Of a stretch of DNA of 64,000 nt, positions 44,524 through 53,247 are shown piece by piece. Below the pieces are notes generated by a model. The model made no database searches. It saw nothing but the letters and a program-made list of their open reading frames with translations, and was not told the DNA's origin. The position numbers and the translations under genes were made by a program. The stretch is taken from NCBI RefSeq assembly GCF_005116675.2, contig NZ_CP050699.1, positions 3,185,001-3,249,000 of the forward strand. Reading direction: 5' to 3'. Position 1 is the stretch's first letter. Each line of letters starts with the position of its first letter. The DNA comes from Desulfosediminicola ganghwensis. Lineage in GTDB: Bacteria; Desulfobacterota; Desulfobulbia; Desulfobulbales; Desulfocapsaceae.

Positions 44524-44962
44524 TAGTTTTACTCAGTGATACAAAAGAGTTGGCGGAGGAATAACTTCCCGGTCAACGAGCATTCGGGCTAACCTATCGC
44601 CATACGCACAGTGCCTCTCTTTAATAATCTTGCAGTCTTCATTCATTTTAAGGGTTGAGACTATATGATATTCCTTATATCATAGCATTTTCAATGGCTC
44701 TAGGTTGTTGAAAAATCACGATTCTTGCAGTGTCTGTTTTTTTATTTCAGGCTCAAAATAATCGTCTTTTTTTTCAGGAAACATCATTTCCCAATGGAAG
44801 TGTTTTCTGTTTCCTCAAATTTCGAAATTTTCACTTCTGGGATTGTACACCAGGACGCAAGGTGGTCAGCTCGCCTGTGGAGACGACAAAATCGTTTATT
44901 GTCTGCTTTCCTGAAATACGATCACCCAAAAAAAGATAAAAAAAGAGGAGTAAAAGAGATAT
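44524..44962. other. 439-bp gene-free region
   Basis: No gene. It includes a perfect 8-bp inverted repeat TATGATAT/ATATCATA (44664-44684) with a 5-nt loop. Confidence 0.5.
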
Positions 44963-46204
44963 ATGGACCCTCAGTTTTCTGTTCGTTTTGCGGAACGCAT
45001 GAACCAGCTCCCTCCATACCTTTTTGGTTTGATAAACAAAATGAAGATGGAGAAGCGTTGGAGAGGTGACGACGTTATTGATCTCGGCATGGGCAACCCG
45101 CTTGATCCCGCTCCGACGCCGGTTACCGAAAAACTGTGCGAGGTTGCAATCGACCCCAAGAGCCATCGTTATCCGGTGGCAGGCGGAATGAAGAATCTTA
45201 AACGGGAGATCGCCCTCTATTATAAGAGAAATTACGACGTTAACTTAAATGGCGAAAACGATGTGATTTGCACCATCGGCTCAAAGGAGGGTATCTCGCA
45301 TCTCAGTCTGGCGCTGCTTGGCCCGGGAGATACCGTGCTTGTTCCTGCACCTGCATTCCCGATTCACGTCTATGCTGCTGTAATTGCTGGTGCCAACGTG
45401 CTGCGTATTCCGCTGAGTTCTGAAGACACCTTTCTTGCCCAGATAGATGAGATGGCAAGATCGCTCTATCCCGGACCCAAGTTGTTAATGCTCAACTTTC
45501 CGCATAACCCGACCGGCAAGTTGGTAACTAAGGAGTTTTTCGCAGAGGTAGTCAAACTTGCGAAAAAATATAACTTCATGGTTATTAACGATTTTGCCTA
45601 TGCCAAGGTAACATATGATGGCTGTGTGGCACCGAGTTTTCTTGAAGTACCCGGCGGGATTGACGTAGGCGTGGAGTTCAGCTCTTTTTCTAAATCGTAC
45701 AATATGGCCGGCTGGCGTCTTGGCTACTGTGTAGGTAATCAAAATATTATCGAAGGACTGGCCAAGATCAAGGGCTATTACGACTATGGAATTTTTTCAG
45801 CGATTCAGGTGGCGGGTATTGTAGCCATGCGCGATTGTGATGATTCCATCACCGAGCAGGTCGAGGTATACCAAAAGCGTCGTGACGTTCTCTGTGACGG
45901 TCTTGTGCGTATGGGCTGGGAGGTAGACGTGCCAAAGTCCGGCATGTTTGTCTGGGTGAAGATCCCTGCACCGTATGATCGCATGGGCTCTGTTCGTTTC
46001 TCTGTGGAAATAATGGACCGTGCCAATGTTGCGGTATCCCCGGGCGCTGGCTTTGGTGAAGAGGGCGATGGATATATTCGTCTTGCACTGGTGGAGAATG
46101 AACATCGCACTACCCAGGCGCTCAAACAGATCCGCAGAGCCTTGAAAGACATCGACCAGGAAGTTGAAGCGGGCACCTTTGATCTTGACCAGAGAGAGGT
46201 GTAA
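44963..46204 (+). CDS. PLP-dependent aminotransferase, AlaC-like
   Basis: 413 residues of class I/II aminotransferase. It has DLGMGNPLDPAP at the start, NFPHNPTGKL, and the PLP-binding Lys in SSFSKSYNMAGWRLGY. The similarity is greatest to AlaC (glutamate-pyruvate transaminase) and related LL-DAP-type enzymes. A terminator shared with the converging HD-GYP gene follows. Confidence 0.88.
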   Translation: MDPQFSVRFAERMNQLPPYLFGLINKMKMEKRWRGDDVIDLGMGNPLDPAPTPVTEKLCEVAIDPKSHRYPVAGGMKNLKREIALYYKRNYDVNLNGENDVICTIGSKEGISHLSLALLGPGDTVLVPAPAFPIHVYAAVIAGANVLRIPLSSEDTFLAQIDEMARSLYPGPKLLMLNFPHNPTGKLVTKEFFAEVVKLAKKYNFMVINDFAYAKVTYDGCVAPSFLEVPGGIDVGVEFSSFSKSYNMAGWRLGYCVGNQNIIEGLAKIKGYYDYGIFSAIQVAGIVAMRDCDDSITEQVEVYQKRRDVLCDGLVRMGWEVDVPKSGMFVWVKIPAPYDRMGSVRFSVEIMDRANVAVSPGAGFGEEGDGYIRLALVENEHRTTQALKQIRRALKDIDQEVEAGTFDLDQREV

Positions 46205-46246
46205 TTCTCTTTAGGTAAGTGGATATCAATAGTGCAGGCAATTCCA

Positions 46247-46288
46247 AGGAAGCCGGGTAATAGTTGCTGTTACCCGGCTTCCTGTATT
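46247..46288 (+). terminator. Bidirectional terminator hairpin
   Basis: A perfect 14-bp stem (46247-46260 with 46270-46283), loop of nine, then GTATTT. The right arm contains the last codons of the converging HD-GYP gene. Confidence 0.75.
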
Positions 46289-48072
46289 TCATCATAGGTA
46301 TCGCCCATAAACTTTAGGCGAATCTCCCTGACTTCATCAATATTCTCAATAAATACCCTTACCAGTTCGGGGTCGAAATATTCCCCGCTTTCTTTCTGCA
46401 GATATTCGAGCACCCGCTTTTCCGGCCAGGCTTCTTTGTAGCTACGCTTATTCGACAGGGCATCATAGACATCGGCCAGCGTGGTGATACGGGCGAAAAT
46501 ATGAATTTCCTCACCTGATTTACCCTGTGGGTAGCCGGTGCCATTCCATCGTTCGTGGTGCTGATGAGCAATGTAACGTGCAGCTGCCAGTAGCTTTCTA
46601 TTTGAAAACTGCAATATACTTTTACCGATGCTGGTATGTTGCTTCATCGTTGCAAAATCAGTGTCCGAAAGCTTATCAGGGCTGTTGAGGATGGCGTCCG
46701 GAATAGCGATTTTGCCAACGTCATGGAGGGGGGAAGCCATCTCAAGCAGATCAAGATCTTCCTTAGGCAGGCCAATTTTTTCACCAAGCAAGCGTGAGAT
46801 TTGGGCCACCCGCTTGACGTGATTGCTGGTCTCGTTGGACCGGCTTTCAATGACTTCGCCAAGCGTTGTTACCAACTCGCGTTGGGTGTCGATGATTTCC
46901 TCTTTCAGACGTAGGACCTGTTGGCTGGTCTTATTGATTATATGCTCCTTATTAAGCATTTTAGCAATCAGCGCCAGGATTGTGGTCAGGATGAGTATTA
47001 TAATAGCCCCGGGTAGCAAGACCTCAATATGTTTATCGATAAAGCTCGGAGGCTTGTTAATGAATTTGACGCCTTTGGGGAATGTGGATAATTTGATGCC
47101 GTACCTGCCCGCAACCTCGTAATCGATTATGAACTCAGCCACGTTACTTTTTTCGGACAGGTCTGTTAAAGGTTTGCCGTTGATTAAATCAAGCAGGGCT
47201 GTCGCTCCAGCTACCCCAAAATTGTAGCCTGAGAGCACAGCGCCTCCCAGTGTGCCTCTATTAAGTTGGAAATTCCAGGAAACGAAGATTGGCGCGGGAG
47301 AGACCTGTGCCAGAGAGCGGGCTACTCTCCCTTCAGAAAAGCTGTTACCTGCAGCATCCTTGAAGAATGGGAGGAGGTAATATATATCGTCAGGGCTACC
47401 CAGTGCCACCTGGGCAATCAGCTCTTCAAATGAAAGAGTGTTCAGGTAATGAAAGGTGATTTTGGTGGATAGCTGCTGCTCGATTTGTTGAATTTCAGAG
47501 ATAAAGATGTTACCGGTAGTTGTGGTATCCACGATTATATAGCAATTTTTTGCTTTGCTCTGCAGCCGTATTGCTTCCTGCAGGGTTGCCAGGTGAGATG
47601 CATTTTCTTTAATGGCATAGGTTATCCCTTGAGGCCATCTCCTGTCACGATAGCCATTGATGCCAGTAGCCAGTATTGGTATATCACCAAACAAATCATG
47701 ACCGTATTTCGACAAAAAAAGCATAGCGTCGTTGTCTGTAGCTAATACGCCGTCAAATTGAACTCCGCCGAATTTTTCTTGTAAAATCTTCAAGTAATAT
47801 TTGTAGTATTTGTCGGTATCCAGACTCTTGCTGTCCATATAGGCGAAGCGGACAGTATTGCTCATATCCAGCTTCTGGAAGACTGACATAGCCCCTTTTT
47901 GCTGAGAATTAGTCCAGCTGAAATCAGCCCCATAAGAGTTGAGAATAAGAAAGTTTTTACCCATGATCTGCATGTTGTCCGATCGTGCCCAGAGGGAAAA
48001 CGGAACCGTCAGCAAAATGAGCAGTAGTATTGTTGTCTTAAAGAAGAATAGAGTTCGAGATCTGTCTGACAT
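46270..48072 (-). CDS. Membrane-anchored HD-GYP phosphodiesterase with periplasmic sensor
   Basis: 600 residues. Signal/anchor near residues 10-30, a periplasmic ABC-substrate-binding-like domain to about 330 (NFLILNSYGADFSWTNSQQKGAM; VLATDNDAM), a membrane helix near 345-365, a coiled linker, and an HD-GYP domain with HDVGKIAIPD and HHERWNGTGYP. HD-GYP proteins hydrolyse cyclic di-GMP; the sensor is probably ligand-gated. All expected metal ligands that I can place are present. Confidence 0.9.
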   Translation of the reverse strand: MSDRSRTLFFFKTTILLLILLTVPFSLWARSDNMQIMGKNFLILNSYGADFSWTNSQQKGAMSVFQKLDMSNTVRFAYMDSKSLDTDKYYKYYLKILQEKFGGVQFDGVLATDNDAMLFLSKYGHDLFGDIPILATGINGYRDRRWPQGITYAIKENASHLATLQEAIRLQSKAKNCYIIVDTTTTGNIFISEIQQIEQQLSTKITFHYLNTLSFEELIAQVALGSPDDIYYLLPFFKDAAGNSFSEGRVARSLAQVSPAPIFVSWNFQLNRGTLGGAVLSGYNFGVAGATALLDLINGKPLTDLSEKSNVAEFIIDYEVAGRYGIKLSTFPKGVKFINKPPSFIDKHIEVLLPGAIIILILTTILALIAKMLNKEHIINKTSQQVLRLKEEIIDTQRELVTTLGEVIESRSNETSNHVKRVAQISRLLGEKIGLPKEDLDLLEMASPLHDVGKIAIPDAILNSPDKLSDTDFATMKQHTSIGKSILQFSNRKLLAAARYIAHQHHERWNGTGYPQGKSGEEIHIFARITTLADVYDALSNKRSYKEAWPEKRVLEYLQKESGEYFDPELVRVFIENIDEVREIRLKFMGDTYDEIQEAG

Positions 48073-48406
48073 CAGCAGTCCCCGTGTCTGATTGTATATC
48101 TATTCCGGCAAGGCCAGGTTGAATAAGGTGTGATTGTAACGCTAGTAGTCAAAAATGCTGTAAGGATAACAGTAAGCAGCATAGCATATTTTGGCATCTT
48201 GAGAAGTAAAGAGCTATGCCGTCTTATAAAACCGGAAGTGGATTTGTCAGATAGTTGAACAATTAAGTATCGGAAATATCGATTTGACAAATACAATAAA
48301 CAGATATAAAAAACATGAAAAAGTATTGACTGAGGCCAGCCGGTTTATTCTGTATTGTATAAAAACCTGGGTGTATCGAGGTTTGCACATTCTGGAGAAA
48401 AGTGTC
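48073..48406. other. Divergent promoter region, HD-GYP / RelE-like genes
   Basis: No gene assigned. The frame of the RelE-like gene is open up to TTG 48284, but no ribosome site supports that start. TTGAC elements at 48284 and 48328 may be promoter parts. Confidence 0.4.
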
Positions 48407-48919
48407 TTGATACGATATCTGTTGTGTTCCCGAACATTTGACAAGCAACTGAAGGCGATGCGGCGCTCAGGGCGAAAGGGTGAGTGGGCGGCCATGCAAT
48501 GCGAAGTGCTGCTCGACAATATACGAGGAAGAGGGATTCTCGCCGACGAGGTGTACTGCAAGAGAACCAAGAACGGCGAATACCGAATCAGTAATTGCGT
48601 AAAATATGATCTCGGCAATGGATATCGGCTGGTGACTGTACGCAACGGATCATATCTCTTCATACCCTTCGCAGGTACACACGATGAGACTGATCAGTGG
48701 TTGGATCGTCGAAAACATTATGAATTCAGGTCGGGTAATCCCGCATACAGAAAAGAAACTATTTCTGCAAAAGGATACCATGGTAACAGTTGTCGACCGA
48801 AAAATGAGGATAAAAATGAAGAACTTGATGATCCATATGAAGAACAGATAATGACGAGGGTCGATGAAGATATGCTCCGTCAGATCTTCATGGGCTTGTA
48901 CGGCGCTAATAAGCAATAA
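48407..48919 (+). CDS. Unrecognised protein with RelE-like core
   Basis: 170 residues if translation starts at TTG 48407, seven bases after GGAGA. The middle (residues about 40-105) reads like a RelE/HigB-type fold: NIRGRG, GEYRISNCVKYDLGNGYRLVTVRNGSYLFIPFAGTHDETDQWLD. The C-terminal 60 residues are charged. No antitoxin gene adjoins, so if it is a toxin relative it is solitary. I cannot assign a function. Confidence 0.6.
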   Translation: MIRYLLCSRTFDKQLKAMRRSGRKGEWAAMQCEVLLDNIRGRGILADEVYCKRTKNGEYRISNCVKYDLGNGYRLVTVRNGSYLFIPFAGTHDETDQWLDRRKHYEFRSGNPAYRKETISAKGYHGNSCRPKNEDKNEELDDPYEEQIMTRVDEDMLRQIFMGLYGANKQ

Positions 48920-48941
48920 TTGGATATTCCGCAAAGATCGA

Positions 48942-48980
48942 AAAGGCCCCACTTGCAGCAATGGGAGTGGGGCCTTTTTT
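48942..48980 (+). terminator. Terminator (usable in both directions)
   Basis: A perfect 12-bp stem (48942-48953 with 48966-48977) and T-run TTTTTT on the plus strand, four T on the minus strand. It serves the RelE-like gene and probably the converging ThiF-like gene. Confidence 0.88.
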
Positions 48981-49010
48981 GTGTTATGAGCGTATTCCGC
49001 CCTGGTGGGA

Positions 49011-49895
49011 CTACTCAGCGAGAATCAGGGTCTCGGTTGAGTGATAATGGAAATCTGCCAGTAGCAGTTTCTTGCGAAGCTGGGAGGGACGTCTGACAGC
49101 GAGCCCCACTACTTCAGCGCACTCATAAGCGGCCATGGCAATGGCTGCATACGGCAGGGTGCCGAGAGTGGCCTCACCACCTTTTTTCGGAGCAGTATTG
49201 GGGTCACCGTACACTAGTTTCAAGCCGGGGTCTTCCGGGAAGATCACCGTAGCCTGGCCGCTGGCACCACCTATGGCGGCAGAAACCATGGGGATGTGCT
49301 TTTTGCGGCAGATGTCTTCAAGCACGAACCTGGCGCTTATAGTGTCGAGACAGTCGACAGCTATTTCACCATCACCGATAATCTCCTCACCGTTTTCTGC
49401 GGTGAGAAACTGTGTGATGCATCTGGTTTCAACTGCAGGGTTAATACTTTTGACTCGCTTTTCACCCACCTCGGCTTTCATCTGGCCCAGCACATCCGTA
49501 CTGCTCAGTAACTGTCGGTTGAGGTTACTGTCTTCAAAATAATCACCATCGACAAGGGTAAGCCTCCCGATACCGATTCGTGCAAGGATTTCAGTGACAG
49601 TTCCCCCCAGTCCACCTTGACCGATCACCACAGCATGGGAGTTGAGCAACCGAATCTGGTCATCACAGGAGAGAATTTTTTGATTACGAGCATACCGTTC
49701 AGGAACAATTTCCATTGCCAGTGCTGCCAGCTGTATTTCCCTATGAGAATGACCGGTTTGCATGGCCAGATCACGTTCCTGGGCAAACAGAAGCGCCTGG
49801 TATGGAGTTTGATCCGGGCGGAGCCGATTTTCCGCGGCAGCTTCAATTTTACAGCGCAGCTCATCTGAAACGATAGTTTTGGTATTCACCTGCAT
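49011..49895 (-). CDS. ThiF/MoeB/HesA-family adenylyltransferase
   Basis: 294 residues of E1-like ATP-using enzyme. The ATP site is VVIGQGGLGGTVTE, followed by LVDGDYFEDSNLNRQ (Asp and Arg-finger region). It adenylates the C-terminus of a small sulfur carrier or similar. There is no rhodanese domain, and the zinc CxxC pairs of MoeB are not obvious. No ThiS/MoaD-like gene adjoins. The partner is unknown. Confidence 0.85.
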   Translation of the reverse strand: MQVNTKTIVSDELRCKIEAAAENRLRPDQTPYQALLFAQERDLAMQTGHSHREIQLAALAMEIVPERYARNQKILSCDDQIRLLNSHAVVIGQGGLGGTVTEILARIGIGRLTLVDGDYFEDSNLNRQLLSSTDVLGQMKAEVGEKRVKSINPAVETRCITQFLTAENGEEIIGDGEIAVDCLDTISARFVLEDICRKKHIPMVSAAIGGASGQATVIFPEDPGLKLVYGDPNTAPKKGGEATLGTLPYAAIAMAAYECAEVVGLAVRRPSQLRKKLLLADFHYHSTETLILAE

Positions 49896-49969
49896 TTCTG
49901 AATGTATCCGGTAGTGGAGATTGAATCCCTTGAAATATATCAGTTTCTTCTAGTGTAGAGTTACCTGGA

Positions 49970-50038
49970 GGCTCTTGAGAACATTTAGCCACGCTCTCAA
50001 GAGCCCTGCAGGTAATGCGCATAAAGCGCAGTACCTGC
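49970..50038. repeat. Two consecutive strong hairpins
   Basis: Hairpin A: 11-bp perfect arms 49970-49980 and 49995-50005. Hairpin B: 50008-50038, 7+5 bp with one mismatch and a 5-nt loop. Neither has a T-run. They lie between the YajG-like and ThiF-like genes and resemble REP-type intergenic repeats or a stabilising 3' structure. Confidence 0.65.
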
Positions 50039-50134
50039 CTAGAGTCTTCTTCGGTCTTTCAGGGATAAAAACTGCCATGATTTATTGTAACAAACTTCGA
50101 AGCTGACACTGCCTGAATTGATAATAACGCCTGA

Positions 50135-50701
50135 TTAGATGGCGGAAACCGTTTTGCGAATATCTTCGTCTTTCAGTATCTGTTGGGCTATGTCACTCAA
50201 CTGGTCATTGAGAATCTTTTCGAGTTGGGCAATTTTGGGTTTAGTGACAGTCTCCTTAGTTTCTTCCCTGTTGTATTTTTTAGTGAGAGTTCTGGTACCG
50301 TTCACAACTTTAAGGGTGATCACGCTTTTTGCATGGATGTCATGGAGAATTTGTGGTTGGTCTACCTTTACCAGCAACTCGTTGATTTCCACGGTCATAT
50401 GTACACGTGCAGCGGGGTTTATGGCTAGCCCCTGGCCTTCGAAGCCTCTCGAGAGGGATTCCTTGAGAATAATTTGCGGAGGTGTAAGAGTCGGTAGCTC
50501 TGAGGTTATTTCGTCTTTGACCGTATAACGAATAACTTTTTTGTCGTTTCGTAGATCTGTGCCCTGGATATTTGCTGCAGCATTCTGGTAAAGGGTGGCA
50601 GGCTGAGCACCAATTCTCAGGTCGAGGTTGGCTGTTACCGGTTGCTTGGTAGCGCATCCGGCCAAGAGTAGAGCAAGGGCTATTGCTGCAAGTCTTTTCA
50701 T
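50135..50701 (-). CDS. YajG-family lipoprotein
   Basis: 188 residues. The type II signal peptide ends in the lipobox LLAGC (lipidated Cys16). The remainder matches the YajG family pattern: a beta-rich domain with conserved NYDYD-like edge strands (SVITLKVVNG) and a Lys-rich end. Start at 50701 follows GGAG; upstream in-frame codons lack a ribosome site. Function unknown; likely in the outer membrane. Confidence 0.8.
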   Translation of the reverse strand: MKRLAAIALALLLAGCATKQPVTANLDLRIGAQPATLYQNAAANIQGTDLRNDKKVIRYTVKDEITSELPTLTPPQIILKESLSRGFEGQGLAINPAARVHMTVEINELLVKVDQPQILHDIHAKSVITLKVVNGTRTLTKKYNREETKETVTKPKIAQLEKILNDQLSDIAQQILKDEDIRKTVSAI

Positions 50702-51002
50702 CTGTCTCTCCATATCTCGATAGTATTGTGCGGTGTTGCATCCATCGTCATTAACCATGGCCTCGAATATACCATAGATCTCTTTGAATTCGAAAAAGAA
50801 TTGGCAGATTCCGTCCTTGGAACCCGGAACGGTGTATTTGCTGTAGTGGCTATATATACAGATGATTCGGCAACGAAACACCCAGGAGCTGCCACTGTAT
50901 GTTCATACCATTGTGGGAAACGTGTAGATATCATATAAATAAAGAGAACGTAGCGGAGTGGTTGTAAATCAGGGTCGTCATACATGCCTGAAGGGTAACT
51001 GT
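50702..51002. other. Divergent promoter region, lipoprotein / cbpA
   Basis: 301 bp without a gene between divergent starts. No heat-shock or other regulatory element is clear. Confidence 0.4.
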
Positions 51003-51959
51003 ATGGAATATAAAGATTACTATAAAATTCTTGGTGTATCGAGGGATGCCAGTCAGGATGAAATCAAGCGGGCTTACCGAAAGCTCGCCCGCAAATATCA
51101 TCCGGACGTGAATAAAAGTGAAGATGCCGAGGTTCGATTTAAGGAAGTGGGGGAAGCCTATGAGGTGTTGAAGGATAAAGAAAAAAGGGCAGCGTATGAT
51201 CAATTTGGCAGTAAATGGAAAGCTGGTCAGGATTTCAAACCACCTCCAGGGTGGGATTTTCGGGAATTTACCGGCGGTCATCGCTATACCAGTTCTTCAA
51301 CGAATGGTTTCAGTGATTTCTTCGAGGCGCTTTTCGGAAGGGGCCATAGAACAGGGGAGAGTGACTTTTCATTTTTTCAAACGGGTGGCCTTAACCGGGG
51401 ACGCGATATTCATGCGAAGCTGGCTATCAGGCTCGAGGAGAGTTTTAGTGGTAGCAGAAAAACAATTTCCCTGAACAGATCGTCACCACATGGATTTGGG
51501 TACGGGGGTGAGACTACCTCGCTACAGGTATCCATCCCGAAGGGTATAATTGAAGGGCAGCAAATACGGCTCGAAGGGCAGGGGGAGTTGTTGATGGAGC
51601 ACGGTCCTCGGGGGGATCTCTTTCTAGAGGTTGTTTTTGAAAAACACCCATTTTTTACGGTGGTAAAACGTGATGTTTCGATGGTGTTACCAGTGACACC
51701 CTGGGAGGCCGCTCTTGGTGCGAAGTTGAAGGTCCCCACCCTTGGTGGGCCAGTGGATTTAAATCTGCCGGCTGGTTCACAATCCGGCAGAAAATTACGA
51801 TTAAAAGGAAAAGGGCTCTGCAGTCGAAGTCAGAGCGGAGACCAATACCTCATTATTGAGATTCATACGCCCAGGGTTGAGAATAATCGGCAAAAAGAAT
51901 TGTATGAGGAGATGGCACGAATAATGCCCTTTAATCCACGTATTACATTTAAGGTGTGA
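51003..51959 (+). CDS. cbpA: DnaJ-class co-chaperone CbpA
   Basis: 318 residues. N-terminal J-domain with the HPD motif (KYHPDVNK), a Gly/Phe-rich region ([14 protein letters not shown]), then two C-terminal substrate-binding beta domains ([18 protein letters not shown]). No zinc-finger CxxCxGxG repeats, so it is a type II DnaJ/CbpA. It stimulates DnaK. Start 51003 follows AAGGG. One base separates its stop from cbpM. Confidence 0.95.
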   Translation: MEYKDYYKILGVSRDASQDEIKRAYRKLARKYHPDVNKSEDAEVRFKEVGEAYEVLKDKEKRAAYDQFGSKWKAGQDFKPPPGWDFREFTGGHRYTSSSTNGFSDFFEALFGRGHRTGESDFSFFQTGGLNRGRDIHAKLAIRLEESFSGSRKTISLNRSSPHGFGYGGETTSLQVSIPKGIIEGQQIRLEGQGELLMEHGPRGDLFLEVVFEKHPFFTVVKRDVSMVLPVTPWEAALGAKLKVPTLGGPVDLNLPAGSQSGRKLRLKGKGLCSRSQSGDQYLIIEIHTPRVENNRQKELYEEMARIMPFNPRITFKV

Positions 51960-51960
51960 T

Positions 51961-52314
51961 ATGGCTGGCGAAGAAAAATCAGACAGGAAAGTTTTGAAGA
52001 ACAGGCAGGACGTAGGCAAAAAAGAGCCTACTTTGCTCGATGAAAGCGTAACATATACCTTTACCGAGCTTTGCAATGTCTGCAAAGTAGGCGATGAATT
52101 TGTCTTTGAAATGATTAACGAGGGAATTATTGCCCCCATCCGTGCGGCTGGAGCCTCGCCCAGGAGCTGGATGTTTTCGGCAACAAACATCAAAAAAGTG
52201 CAGATGACCGTGCGATTGCAGGAAGATCTGCGAGTGAATTTGCCAGGGGCGGCATTGGCCATAGAGTTGCTGGAAGAATTAGAGCAGTTGCGGAACCGGG
52301 TTGGGGAAGAATAG
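51961..52314 (+). CDS. cbpM: CbpA modulator CbpM (MerR-like)
   Basis: 117 residues: a MerR-type helix-turn-helix region (YTFTELCNVCKVGDEFVFEMINEGII) and a C-terminal helical part. In E. coli CbpM binds and restrains the J-domain of CbpA. Immediate adjacency to cbpA supports the call. The N-terminal 25 residues are a charged extension. Confidence 0.88.
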   Translation: MAGEEKSDRKVLKNRQDVGKKEPTLLDESVTYTFTELCNVCKVGDEFVFEMINEGIIAPIRAAGASPRSWMFSATNIKKVQMTVRLQEDLRVNLPGAALAIELLEELEQLRNRVGEE

Positions 52315-52394
52315 CCGTATATTCCGATCTTATTGGTTCGAATGAGCGCAAATTGGAAACATCGTAGGTGGATATGGAGTAAGGGAAAGTGATT

Positions 52395-52507
52395 TCAACA
52401 GCATTGAGCATGGCCTCTGAGGTTGACCATGCTCAATGCGGGTTTGGAAAAGCATCTTAAAAGGAATTACGAGGCCAGAATGAGTGTACCCGTAATAAGA
52501 AGATGCC
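52395..52507 (-). ncRNA. Candidate Fur-controlled small RNA
   Basis: On the minus strand a promoter-like pair (TTGCCG 52534-52539; TATATT 52512-52517; 16 bp apart) would start a transcript at about 52506. The transcript begins directly with a two-part stem (GCATCTT/AAGATGC; ATTACG-GG/CC-CGTAAT), has a short single-stranded UUUUCCAAACCC linker, and ends with a perfect 13-bp hairpin (52401-52413 with 52427-52439). No open frame is seen. The U-run after the last hairpin is poor, so the 3' end is uncertain. It lies downstream of fau. Confidence 0.4.
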
Positions 52508-52515
52508 TGAAAATA

Positions 52516-52534
52516 TATATGAATTATCATTATC
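52516..52534 (-). promoter_or_regulatory. Fur-like box inside candidate promoter
   Basis: GATAATGATAAT matches the first 12 positions of the classical Fur consensus exactly; the third hexamer (TCATAT) is weaker. It lies between the -35 and -10 elements of the candidate small RNA. Confidence 0.5.
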
Positions 52535-52603
52535 GGCAACCTAATCTGCGATAATTGCCAAACAATAACAATAAATAACACAGGATGGGTGGATGCGTAC
52601 TAT

Positions 52604-53194
52604 CTATACTGCCTGACGTGAACCCCGAATTATCCGTTTCTCAGTGATGACAAGATCCAGCAGCTCATCATGATCCTGTAGCGGAGCCCGCTCGATAATC
52701 TGTGTTTCAAAAGCCAGTCCGACGCGTAGGGCATTGGGGTTGGCTGAGACGAATCTGTCGTAAAATCCCCCGCCATACCCAAAGCGCCCGCAACGTTCAT
52801 CAAAAACAGATCCCGGCAGCACGATCATATCGATATCCATGGGGTTAACATAGTTGCTTGTAAGGATTTCTTTTTTGGGCTCAGGTATATCGCAATAGCC
52901 TGGAGTCAATTCCTCAGTGGGATTCGTAATTGATATGGCATCGAGCCTGCGTTCCTCTACATATGTTATTGGCACCGAGACTTTTTTTCCCAAACGTATA
53001 AGTGCATGCAGGAGTGGTAAGGTTTCTACTTCGCTTCGAAAACTTACGTAAAGAAAGATATTATTCCTTTCAGAAAGCTCCGGGAGTGAGAGGAACGATT
53101 GCTCTATGGCAGAACTTTTTGAGACAATCTCAGCCCTGGTGAGTGAGTCACGTTTGCCAAGAATATCTTTTCGCAACTGTTTTGAGTCATTCAT
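52604..53194 (-). CDS. fau: 5-formyltetrahydrofolate cyclo-ligase
   Basis: 196 residues. Family features are YVSFRSEVET, VLPGSVFDERCGRFGYGGGFYDRF, and the basic ATP-binding N-terminus (LRKDILGKRDSL). It turns 5-formyl-THF into 5,10-methenyl-THF. Located 53 bp after the radical SAM gene on the same strand. Confidence 0.94.
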   Translation of the reverse strand: MNDSKQLRKDILGKRDSLTRAEIVSKSSAIEQSFLSLPELSERNNIFLYVSFRSEVETLPLLHALIRLGKKVSVPITYVEERRLDAISITNPTEELTPGYCDIPEPKKEILTSNYVNPMDIDMIVLPGSVFDERCGRFGYGGGFYDRFVSANPNALRVGLAFETQIIERAPLQDHDELLDLVITEKRIIRGSRQAV

Positions 53195-53247
53195 GTTATT
53201 TCCTGTTTTGAAGTCATTAACCAGTGCAACTGCGTGGGAGTAGAACC

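Noticed and set aside
44725-45069. 114-codon frame upstream of the aminotransferase
   Set aside because: Runs out of frame into the real aminotransferase start and shows no family features.
48284-48406. N-terminal extension of the RelE-like gene
   Set aside because: It begins with TTG, lacks a ribosome site, and overlaps promoter-like sequence.
52320-52400. tRNA-like GGTTCGAAT motif
   Set aside because: No acceptor or anticodon stems can be formed around it.
52395-52560. 6S RNA next to fau
   Set aside because: The location fits, but I do not see the long central bubble with flanking stems of 6S RNA; the Fur-box transcript model explains the structure better. Not fully excluded.
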